Origin: Niveispirillum irakense DSM 11586
Lineage (GTDB): Bacteria > Pseudomonadota > Alphaproteobacteria > Azospirillales > Azospirillaceae
DNA length: 64,000 bases
Direction: 5' to 3'
Assembly (NCBI RefSeq): GCF_000429645.1
Contig: NZ_AUCG01000016.1
Location: forward strand, 310,001 to 374,000
The notes beneath the pieces are model-generated. The model was not told where the DNA came from and searched no databases. It was given only the letters and a program-made list of their open reading frames with translations. Below are positions 16,627 through 23,723 of this stretch, piece after piece. Position 1 is the first letter of the stretch. The number at the start of each line of letters is the position of its first letter. Both the position numbers and the translations under genes were made by a program.

Positions 16627-17862
16627 ATGGCGCGGCTTGTCCTGAAATTCGGCGGCACTTCGGTTGGCGATATTGAACGCATCAAGAATGTCGCCAAGAA
16701 GGTCAAACAGGAGGTCGATGCCGGCCACGAGGTGGCGGTGGTCGTCTCCGCCATGTCCGGCGTGACCAACCAGTTGGTGGATTATTGCCGCCAGATATCC
16801 CGGGTGCATGACCAGGCCGAATATGACGCCGTTGTCGCGTCGGGCGAGCAGGTCACCTCCGGCCTGCTGGCGATTGCCTTGCAGGAAATCGGCATTCCGG
16901 CCCGGTCCTGGCAGGGCTGGCAAATCCCGCTGATCGCGGACGAGACGCATGGCAAGTCCCGGATTGAGCGGATCGAGACCACCCCTCTGTCGGAAAACAT
17001 GTCCCAGGGTGTGGTCGGCGTCGTCGCCGGTTTCCAGGGCGTGACAGAGAAGGGCCGCATCGCCACGCTGGGCCGTGGCGGGTCGGATACCTCTGCCGTG
17101 GCGCTGGCCGCCGCCTTGGGTGCCGACCGCTGCGATATCTATACCGACGTGGACGGGGTCTATACGACCGATCCGCGCATCGTGAAGGCGGCGCGCAAGC
17201 TGCACCGCGTCACGTATGAGGAAATGCTGGAAATGGCGTCGCTGGGCGCCAAGGTTTTGCAGACCCGCTCGGTCGAAATGGCGATGAAGCACCGGGTGCG
17301 GGTCCAGGTGCTGTCAACCTTTGAAGAGGCGCCGGGCAGCGACCTGCCGGGCACCCTAGTCGTGGACGAGGACGAAATCGTGGAACAGGAACTGGTCAGC
17401 GGCATCGCCTACAGCCGGGATGAGGCGAAGATTACCCTGGTGGGCGTGGCCGACCAGCCGGGCGTTGCCGCCCGTATCTTCGGCCCGCTGACGGATGCCG
17501 CCATCAATGTCGACATGATCGTGCAGAACGTGTCGGAAGACGGCACCACCACCGACATGACCTTCACCGTCGGCAAGGCCGATCTGGACCGCGCCGTCCA
17601 GGTGCTGGAAAAGTCCAAGACGGAGCTGAATTTCCGCCGCCTGATCTCCGACGCCAATGTCGTGAAGGTGTCGGTCATCGGGGTTGGCATGCGTTCCCAT
17701 GCCGGTGTTGCGCAACGCATGTTCAAGGCGCTGGCGGATCGCGGCATCAATATCCAGGTCATTTCCACCAGCGAGATCAAGGTCTCCGTCCTGATCGCCG
17801 AGGAATATACCGAGCTGGCCCTGCGCTCCCTGCACACGGCCTATGGGCTGGACAAGGCGTAA
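16627..17862 (+). CDS. lysC: Aspartate kinase
   Basis: Phosphorylates aspartate, the first step to lysine, threonine, methionine and diaminopimelate. 411 residues from the ATG at 16627, which gives the canonical N-terminus [20 protein letters not shown]. The kinase domain includes [30 protein letters not shown] and [17 protein letters not shown]. Two C-terminal ACT domains (about residues 265-335 and 345-405, the last with [11 protein letters not shown]) form the allosteric feedback site. The ORF is open further upstream to 16513 but that part is not homologous-looking. Monofunctional, without homoserine dehydrogenase. Confidence 0.96.
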   Translation: MARLVLKFGGTSVGDIERIKNVAKKVKQEVDAGHEVAVVVSAMSGVTNQLVDYCRQISRVHDQAEYDAVVASGEQVTSGLLAIALQEIGIPARSWQGWQIPLIADETHGKSRIERIETTPLSENMSQGVVGVVAGFQGVTEKGRIATLGRGGSDTSAVALAAALGADRCDIYTDVDGVYTTDPRIVKAARKLHRVTYEEMLEMASLGAKVLQTRSVEMAMKHRVRVQVLSTFEEAPGSDLPGTLVVDEDEIVEQELVSGIAYSRDEAKITLVGVADQPGVAARIFGPLTDAAINVDMIVQNVSEDGTTTDMTFTVGKADLDRAVQVLEKSKTELNFRRLISDANVVKVSVIGVGMRSHAGVAQRMFKALADRGINIQVISTSEIKVSVLIAEEYTELALRSLHTAYGLDKA

Positions 17863-17942
17863 CCGGACGCGGTTCTCCTGGCCGGTTGTGTAAAGCATCC
17901 TGCCAGGGTTTTATTGCTGCATTTCAGACTAGGAGCCGGCCC

Positions 17943-18500
17943 ATGGTCAAAAGCACGAAGGGTCGGGTTTTCATGATCCTGATGGTGCTGATGGCCTTTT
18001 GGTCGGGCTGGCGATTATGGGAGAGAAACTCCCCCCATGCGCCAACCCGTCTGGCGGCTGAGATTGCCTGGTTTAACGCTACCGGGCAGATTTATCCCAT
18101 CCGTTCACTGCAGCCCGATGAATTCTCCTATCTCTGCGTACTTGGCCCCTATAGGTCAGCAGAGTGGACCCGTGGCCCTTATGCTGATCTGCTGTTACCA
18201 TCTCTTTCCGCCGTGAAACCGGTGGAGGATGAGGGACATATAAAGCTGCTACTGCTCCGGCCCGATAGAAGGCAGATGAAGGACGGCAAGCCGGTTTTCA
18301 CTGTTGAAGATATAGAGATAAACCGCAGCCTGCAGTTTGACCTGTGGGAGACTAGACGCCATGATTGGCCGGCAACACCACCAGCAGGGTTCAGGCCGAT
18401 GGATTGTGCAGCCGTGGAGAAGGCCAGTTTCCTACGGATGAATCCTGGGGCTTATGGTCGGCAATATTTCATTTTCGGCGAACGAACGGTTGGGGAATAG
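17943..18500 (+). CDS. Orphan signal-anchored protein, 185 residues
   Basis: Not recognised. The ATG at 17943 has a good ribosome-binding site (AGGAG about 8 nt upstream) and opens with a basic stretch and one hydrophobic segment (about residues 9-24, VFMILMVLMAFWSGWRLW). A soluble region with many aromatic and charged residues follows, presumably periplasmic. Two Cys (YLCVLGPY, MDCAAVEK) could form a disulfide. Codon use is visibly less GC-biased than in lysC and the next gene (codons such as TTA, ATA and AGA occur), suggesting a recently acquired or weakly constrained gene inserted between lysC and ptsP. Function unknown. Confidence 0.65.
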   Translation: MVKSTKGRVFMILMVLMAFWSGWRLWERNSPHAPTRLAAEIAWFNATGQIYPIRSLQPDEFSYLCVLGPYRSAEWTRGPYADLLLPSLSAVKPVEDEGHIKLLLLRPDRRQMKDGKPVFTVEDIEINRSLQFDLWETRRHDWPATPPAGFRPMDCAAVEKASFLRMNPGAYGRQYFIFGERTVGE

Positions 18501-18592
18501 CCGCTCCGCCCCTCCCATCCCTTGACCTGCCGATGGCGCGGCGCTAGTGAACCCCGATCTTTCGATCCTTACAGCGAATAGGGGCCCCGCTG

Positions 18593-19603
18593 ATGAACGC
18601 TCGCCAACGGCTGGAACAACTCTGGGCGCGCGGGCGCGATTATCTGGGCACGGAGCGCGCCATCATGGGCGGCGCCATGACCTGGGTGTCGGACCGTAAT
18701 CTGGTTGCCGCCATCTCCAATGCCGGTGGTTTCGGCGTCATCGCCTCGGGCTCCATGTCGCCGGACCTGCTGCGGGCGGAAATCCAGGCCACGCAAGCCC
18801 TGACCACCAAGCCCTTCGGCGTCAACCTGATCACCCTGCATCCGCAACTGGACCAGTTGGTCCAGGTCTGCCTGGAAGAGAAGGTCGGGCATATCGTGCT
18901 GGCCGGTGGCCTGCCGCCCGGCGCCGCCATCAAGGCGGCCCGCGATGGTGGCGCGCGCGTCATGTGCTTTGCCCCGGCCCTGGTGATTGCCAAGAAGCTG
19001 ATCCGCAGCGGTGCCGATGCCATCGTGATCGAAGGGGCGGAAGCCGGCGGCCATATCGGCCCCGTCTCCACCTCCGTCCTGGCGCAGGAAATCCTGCCGG
19101 AAATCCGGGATGTGCCCGTGTTCGTGGCCGGCGGTATCGGTCGGGGTGACGCCATCGTCTCTTACCTGGAGATGGGGGCCGCTGGTGTGCAGTTGGGCAC
19201 CCGCTTCGTCTGCGCCACGGAATGCCGGGCCCACCCGAAATTCAAGCAGGCCTTCATCCGCGGCCATGCGCGTGAGGCTCTGGCCTCCGTCGCGCTGGAT
19301 GCCCGCTTCCCCGTCATCCCCGTGCGTGCCTTGCAGAATGAAGGCACCAAGCGCTTCATGGAAAAGCAGCGCGAGGTGATCGCCCGGTTTGATGCCGGTG
19401 AACTGGACCAGAAGGCCGCCCAGCTTGAGATCGAGCATTACTGGGCCGGCGCGCTGCGCCGCGCCGTGATCGACGGCGATGTGGAAAACGGCTCCCTGAT
19501 GGCCGGCCAGTCGGTCGGCATGGTGACGAAGGAACAGCCGGTGGCCGAGATCCTGGCCGAACTGGTGGAACAGGCCGAAACCGCGCTGGCCCGGCGCGGG
19601 TAA
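18593..19603 (+). CDS. Nitronate monooxygenase (2-nitropropane dioxygenase family)
   Basis: FMN-dependent TIM-barrel oxidoreductase of 336 residues. Recognisable features are MGGAMTWVSDRNLVAAISNAGGFGVIA near the N-terminus, KPFGVNLI, the phosphate-binding IVIEGAEAGGHIGP and a second FMN-phosphate motif VFVAGGIGRGDAIVSYLEMGAAGVQLGTRF. It oxidises alkyl nitronates and propionate-3-nitronate in characterised members; some relatives are enoyl-ACP reductases (FabK), which have a similar fold, so substrate is not certain. It stands alone between the orphan gene and ptsP. Confidence 0.88.
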   Translation: MNARQRLEQLWARGRDYLGTERAIMGGAMTWVSDRNLVAAISNAGGFGVIASGSMSPDLLRAEIQATQALTTKPFGVNLITLHPQLDQLVQVCLEEKVGHIVLAGGLPPGAAIKAARDGGARVMCFAPALVIAKKLIRSGADAIVIEGAEAGGHIGPVSTSVLAQEILPEIRDVPVFVAGGIGRGDAIVSYLEMGAAGVQLGTRFVCATECRAHPKFKQAFIRGHAREALASVALDARFPVIPVRALQNEGTKRFMEKQREVIARFDAGELDQKAAQLEIEHYWAGALRRAVIDGDVENGSLMAGQSVGMVTKEQPVAEILAELVEQAETALARRG

Positions 19604-19754
19604 GAAGCAGGGGGCGGGGTACAGCCCTTCCCCCTCTATTCCCTAAAAATTCACTGCCAATTTGCCTGACGCGGCGGGTGCAAACCTGCTATCCATCGGA
19701 AAGGGGTCTGTCGGTCACAGCCCCTTCCCGTCCGTGGCCTGTCGGTTAGGAAGA

Positions 19755-22058
19755 ATGGTTAAGATGACGATCTCGTCGGGCGCCCGCGACCAGGGCCATG
19801 ACCCCGGTGCTGGCGCACGCCGGTTGCTGGCGCGCCTGCGCGACATCATGGCCGGCAGCGGCTCCGCGCAGGACCGACTGGACAAGATCGTCAAAACCAT
19901 TGCCCATGAAATGTCCGCCGATGTCTGCTCCTGCTATGTCATGCGGGCGGGCGAGGTGCTGGAACTGTTCGCCACCATCGGTCTGAACCCCGATGCCGTT
20001 CACAAAACCCGCATGCGGGTGGGCGAGGGCCTGATCGGCGATGTCGCCGCCCATGCGCGGCCCGTGGCCATGGCGAACGCGCAGAGCCACCCCAATTTCG
20101 CCTATCGTCCGGAAACGGGGGAAGACCCGTTCCATGGCTTCATGGCCGTGCCCATCCTGCGCGGGGGCCGGGTGCGCGGCGTGCTGGCCATCCAGCATAA
20201 GGACCGCCGCGATTACCACGAACAGGAAGTGGAGACGCTGCAGACCATCGCCATGATCGTGGCCGAACTGGTGGTGACGGGCGAGCTGGTGGACAGCCGC
20301 GAACTGTCCATCGCCAATGATCTGGTGCTGCTGCCGTCGCGCCTGGAGGGGATTTCGCTGAATCGCGGTGTGGCGATGGGGCTGGCCGTGCTGCACCGGC
20401 CGCAACTGACCATCCGCCAGATGGTGGCCGACGATCCGGAGGCCGAACTGGCGCGGCTGAAGGAGGCGGTGGAGAGCATGCACTCCGCCATCGACCAGAT
20501 GCTGATCGCGGTTGGCGAATCGGACAGTGAACATGCCGAGATCATGCAGACCTACCGCATGGTCGCCGCCGACCGGGGCTGGCTGAACCGCATCCGGGAG
20601 GCGATCCGGTCCGGCCTGACGGCGGAAGCCGCCGTGCAGCGGGTGCAGAATGACAATAATGTCCGCATGGCCCAGGTGGCGGATGCCTATATCCGCGACC
20701 GGCTGCTGGACCTGAACGACATCACCAACCGGCTGTTGCAGCATCTGGCCGGCAAGCCGGTGGAAACGCTGGGGGCCACCCTGCCGGATGAATTCATCCT
20801 GGTGGCGCGCAATCTCGGCCCCGCCGAATTGCTGGATTATGACCGCCGCCGCCTGCGCGGGCTGGTGATGGAGGAAGGCTCGGCCTATTCCCACGTCTCC
20901 ATCGTCGCCCGCGCGCTGGATATCCCCGTGGTCGGGCAGGCCGCCGATGTGCTGCGGCGGGTGGAGCCGCTGGATTACCTGATCGTCGATGGCGATAATG
21001 GTCAGGTCTTCGTGCGGCCCGCCGATGATATCCAGGATGCGTTCAGCAAAAGCCTGGCCGTGCGCGCCCAGCGCCAGGCCGAATATGCCCAGCTTCGCGA
21101 CCTGCCCGCCCAGACGGCGGATGGGGAGGCGGTGGAGCTTCTGCTGAATTGCGGGCTGCTGATCGACCTGCCGCATCTGGAAACGACGGGGGCCGACGGG
21201 GTGGGCCTGTACCGGACCGAAATACCCTTCATGGTCCGCCCCTCCTACCCCGATGTGGAAACCCAACACGAGACCTATGCCAGGGTGCTGGACGAGGCGA
21301 AGGGCAAGCCCGTCGTCTTCCGCACCCTGGATGTGGGCGGTGACAAGACCCTGCCCTATTTCCCCGAACTGGGGGAGGAGAACCCGGCACTCGGCTGGCG
21401 CGCCATCCGCATCGGCCTGGACCGGCCGTCCATGCTGCGCAAGCAGGTGCGCGCCATGCTGATGGCGGCGGCGGGACGGGAAATGCGCATCATGTTCCCC
21501 ATGATCGCCACCGTGGCCGAGTTCATCCAGGCCCGTCGCATCCTGGATCTGGAGGTGGCGCGTCTGGCCGCCGCCGGCCAGCCCGGCCCTACCCGCCTGA
21601 AAGTGGGCGTGATGATGGAAGTGCCGGCGCTGCTGTTCCAGTTGGATGCGCTGCTGCCCCTGATCGACTTCATGTCCATCGGGTCCAACGACATGCTGCA
21701 ATATCTGTTCGCCAGTGATCGCGGTAACCCGATGATGAATAACCGCTACGACCTGCTGTCACCGGCCATGCTGCGGGTTGTGCGGATGCTGGTGCAGAAA
21801 TGCGATGCGGCGGGCGTCGCCTTGTCGCTCTGCGGGGAAATGGCCAGCAAGCCGCTGGATGCCATGGCGCTGTTGGGGGTGGGCCTGCGCCGGCTGTCCA
21901 TGTCCGCGCCCGCCTTCTTTGAGGTGAAGGGCATGGCCCGATCCCTGAAGGTGCGGGAGTTGGAGACCTATATGGAAAGCCTCTACAACCGCCCCGACCG
22001 CTCCGTCCGCGCCCACCTCCGCGCCTGGGCCGCCGACCATGGGGTGCGGCTGGGGTAG
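19755..22058 (+). CDS. ptsP: Nitrogen-PTS phosphoenolpyruvate phosphotransferase (EI-Ntr)
   Basis: First component of the regulatory nitrogen phosphotransferase system. It takes phosphate from phosphoenolpyruvate onto a histidine and passes it to NPr. About 767 residues: an N-terminal GAF domain (about 20-165, sensing glutamine or 2-oxoglutarate in homologues), then the EI N-domain, the phospho-histidine in MEEGSAYSHVSIVARAL (His about 380) and the PEP-binding barrel (GLYRTEIPFM, TLDVGGDKTLPYF, EVPALLFQLD, SIGSNDMLQYLFASDR, CGEMASKP). Start ATG 19755 follows an AGGAAG element; 19764 has better spacing and is a close alternative. The npr and ptsN partners are not in this window. Confidence 0.95.
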   Translation: MVKMTISSGARDQGHDPGAGARRLLARLRDIMAGSGSAQDRLDKIVKTIAHEMSADVCSCYVMRAGEVLELFATIGLNPDAVHKTRMRVGEGLIGDVAAHARPVAMANAQSHPNFAYRPETGEDPFHGFMAVPILRGGRVRGVLAIQHKDRRDYHEQEVETLQTIAMIVAELVVTGELVDSRELSIANDLVLLPSRLEGISLNRGVAMGLAVLHRPQLTIRQMVADDPEAELARLKEAVESMHSAIDQMLIAVGESDSEHAEIMQTYRMVAADRGWLNRIREAIRSGLTAEAAVQRVQNDNNVRMAQVADAYIRDRLLDLNDITNRLLQHLAGKPVETLGATLPDEFILVARNLGPAELLDYDRRRLRGLVMEEGSAYSHVSIVARALDIPVVGQAADVLRRVEPLDYLIVDGDNGQVFVRPADDIQDAFSKSLAVRAQRQAEYAQLRDLPAQTADGEAVELLLNCGLLIDLPHLETTGADGVGLYRTEIPFMVRPSYPDVETQHETYARVLDEAKGKPVVFRTLDVGGDKTLPYFPELGEENPALGWRAIRIGLDRPSMLRKQVRAMLMAAAGREMRIMFPMIATVAEFIQARRILDLEVARLAAAGQPGPTRLKVGVMMEVPALLFQLDALLPLIDFMSIGSNDMLQYLFASDRGNPMMNNRYDLLSPAMLRVVRMLVQKCDAAGVALSLCGEMASKPLDAMALLGVGLRRLSMSAPAFFEVKGMARSLKVRELETYMESLYNRPDRSVRAHLRAWAADHGVRLG

Positions 22059-22071
22059 GGGCCATAGCCAC

Positions 22072-22548
22072 TCACCCCATCCCCGGCAGCGGCAGTTCCG
22101 TCGTCTCCTTCACGGTGGAGACGGAGATCATGGAGTTGATTTCGCGCACGCCCGGCAGCTTCGACAGTTTCTCGAAGAAAAGCTGTTCATAGGCTTCGAT
22201 ATCGCGGGTGACGATGCGCAGCAGGAAATCCACCTGCCCCATCAGCACGAAACATTCCTGCACCTCCGGGATGCGGCGGATGGAGGCGCGGAAATCATCC
22301 AGCAGGTCGCCGCTATGCGCTTCCAGCTTCACATGGCTGAAGATCAGCACATTCAGCCCGATGGCCTTACGGTCCAATAGCGCCACCCGGCGCTTGATGA
22401 TCCCATCTTCTTCCAAACGCTGGATGCGGCGCCAGCAGGGGCTTTGGCTCAACCCCACCTGTTCAGCGATCTCTGCCGCCGTGGCGGACCCGTCGCGCTG
22501 AAGATGCGCCAGGATACGCCAGTCCAATCCATCCAGCGGTTTCTGCAT
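22072..22548 (-). CDS. Lrp/AsnC family transcriptional regulator
   Basis: DNA-binding regulator of 158 residues. The N-terminal winged helix-turn-helix is about residues 5-60 (LDWRILAHLQRDGSATAAEIAEQVGLSQSPCWRRIQRLEEDGII), followed by the RAM/ligand-binding domain (PEVQECFVLMGQVDFLLRIVTRDIEAYEQL...LPGVREINSMISV). Such proteins form octamers that respond to amino acids. It is transcribed divergently from a two-gene unit containing an ACT-domain protein, and a perfect palindrome lies about 25-45 bp in front of its ATG. Autoregulation and control of the divergent genes are likely but inferred. Confidence 0.93.
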   Translation of the reverse strand: MQKPLDGLDWRILAHLQRDGSATAAEIAEQVGLSQSPCWRRIQRLEEDGIIKRRVALLDRKAIGLNVLIFSHVKLEAHSGDLLDDFRASIRRIPEVQECFVLMGQVDFLLRIVTRDIEAYEQLFFEKLSKLPGVREINSMISVSTVKETTELPLPGMG

Positions 22549-22572
22549 GACAATCTCCCATTTCTCTCATTT

Positions 22573-22591
22573 TGTGCATTACGAATGCACA
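22573..22591. promoter_or_regulatory. Palindromic candidate Lrp operator
   Basis: Perfect inverted repeat TGTGCATT-ACG-AATGCACA (8-bp arms, 3-bp centre), between the Lrp-type regulator and the divergent gene at 22687. Position and symmetry fit an autoregulatory site for a dimeric winged-helix protein. No second copy was noticed. Confidence 0.55.
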
Positions 22592-22686
22592 GATTATGCC
22601 CTGACCTGCCAACTTGCAAAAAAATACCCGCGATATGGCGCTATTCTCCGGCCGCTTGAAACCTGATCCCACTTGAGAGCCAGCCC

Positions 22687-23031
22687 ATGTCCGCCTTTGA
22701 CAGCCATGCCAGTCTTACCGTCTATCGCGATGATGCGACGGGGACGAAGATCGCCCTTGCGGTCCACCGGGCGGCCAAGGGCGTGATTACGCCCGTACCC
22801 TGGCAGCGACTGCCCGGCGTGCCCCTGGAAGAGGCGGTGGATGCCGCCTTGCGGGCCGCCCGCCAGACCCGCGTCTTCGCCATGCTGGTGCCCGATGGCG
22901 ATGAGGTGGACGGCGACGATCCCGTCAGTGTGCTGTCCCGCTGCCTGAGCCGCACCGACAATGACCAGCTTGCCGTTGGGCCGGAAATGCGCGGCGCTTC
23001 CAAACAGACCCCCTTCCTGGCCGCGGAGTGA
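22687..23031 (+). CDS. Unknown 114-residue cytoplasmic protein
   Basis: Not recognised. It has an N-terminal beta-rich half (SLTVYRDDATGTKIALAVHRAAKGVITPVPW) and a central alpha/beta part with an acidic patch (VPDGDEVDGDDPVSVLSRCL). No signal sequence or membrane segment. Its stop overlaps the next gene's possible GTG start (GTGA), which points to translational coupling with the ACT-domain protein. Divergent from the Lrp-type regulator across a palindromic site, so it is probably a target of that regulator. Confidence 0.68.
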   Translation: MSAFDSHASLTVYRDDATGTKIALAVHRAAKGVITPVPWQRLPGVPLEEAVDAALRAARQTRVFAMLVPDGDEVDGDDPVSVLSRCLSRTDNDQLAVGPEMRGASKQTPFLAAE

Positions 23032-23036
23032 GACGG

Positions 23037-23369
23037 ATGCCCGCCCCCACCCTGACCCCGCCGCCGCAGGAAGCCCGCCCCACCGATCCCAACCGCACGG
23101 CCTGCTTCGCCGTGGTGGCGGAGCCGGACCCGGCCAGCCTGCCCCGCGTGCTGGAACTGTTCGCCAAGCGCGGGCTGATCCCGTCCTCGGTGCAGTCCCG
23201 TCTGTTTGATGGCGAGGATTCGTTGCAGGTTGACCTTCAGGTGCCGACCCTGACGCGCGACGAATCCGACTATGTCGCCCGTTGCCTGCGGGCCATCCCC
23301 CTGGTCCGGCAGGTGCTGACCTCCGAACGCCACCGCGCCGTGGTAGGGCCGGAGGCGCTGACGGCCTAG
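23037..23369 (+). CDS. ACT-domain protein, acetolactate synthase small-subunit-like
   Basis: Protein of about 110 residues whose region 22-95 reads as a single ACT domain: CFAVVAEPDPASLPRVLELFAKRGLIPSSVQSRLF, then SLQVDLQVPTLTRDESDYVARCLRAIPLVRQV. The DPASLPRVLELFAKRGL stretch matches the ligand-binding loop and first helix of IlvM/IlvN-type subunits, though no ilvB/ilvG large subunit adjoins it. It may be a free amino-acid sensor. Start: ATG 23037 (GTG 23028 overlapping the previous stop is an alternative). Its stop codon TAG (23367-23369) is the first three bases of repeat R1 copy B. Confidence 0.72.
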   Translation: MPAPTLTPPPQEARPTDPNRTACFAVVAEPDPASLPRVLELFAKRGLIPSSVQSRLFDGEDSLQVDLQVPTLTRDESDYVARCLRAIPLVRQVLTSERHRAVVGPEALTA

Positions 23370-23470
23370 AGTGTGATCGGTTCAAATGGAATCATTTGAA
23401 CCGTGAATCACACGACAAAACAAAAGCTTAGAGTCCATCTGATGCTTCAATCAGCATCGGATGGACTCTA
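23367..23470 (-). repeat. 104-bp palindromic repeat R1, copy B (inverted)
   Basis: Second copy of the TAGAGT...ACTCTA element, in opposite orientation to copy A; 99 of 104 positions agree. Hairpin 2 here is extended by outer arms GTGTGAT/ATCACAC, and hairpin 1 has one mismatch (A for G). The T-rich stretch after hairpin 1 faces the minus strand. It begins in the ACT gene stop codon, and its last three bases (CTA) are shared with the start of the structured element R2. Confidence 0.92.
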
Positions 23471-23627
23471 ATACCAACCCCCCTTGATCTTGACCGATCA
23501 AGGGAGGTTTCATGTTCCCTCAACGCCGGGCGCTGCCTCCGGCAGCTTGGCTTACGCGCCCATGGGGGCGCGGGCTGGCGGTCGCCAGCCTCCATTCTGC
23601 CTAAAGATCAAGCTTTAGGCAGAATGG
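23468..23627 (+). repeat. Structured element R2, copy 1 (five hairpins)
   Basis: About 160 nt beginning CTAATACCA, with five hairpins in a row. H1: 23476-23489 with 23496-23509 (one mismatch). H2: GCTGCC/GGCAGC at 23532-23546. H3: CGCGCCC-ATGG-GGGCGCG. H4: 23573-23590, GGCTGGC-GGTC-GCCAGCC. H5: perfect 15-bp stem, 23592-23606 with 23613-23627. The minus-strand element at 45251-45400 has the same hairpin order, loops and short conserved landmarks (CTAATACCA, TGACCGAT, CGCCGG, TTGGCT, ACGC) at nearly equal spacing but different stem sequences. No coding frame runs through it. Bases 23628-23723 beyond it, up to polA, show nothing definite. Confidence 0.8.
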
Positions 23628-23723
23628 TTAAGCACAGACACCTGCTGGTGGCCATCGCTGGACAGCGGCGGCGGCATGGGCCATGTTCCGGGCGTGAACG
23701 CACCCGGAACGACAGGTCTCCCC

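Noticed and set aside
19746-21701. 651-residue minus-strand open frame
   Set aside because: Shadow of ptsP; low-complexity HQG-rich translation and no ribosome-binding site.
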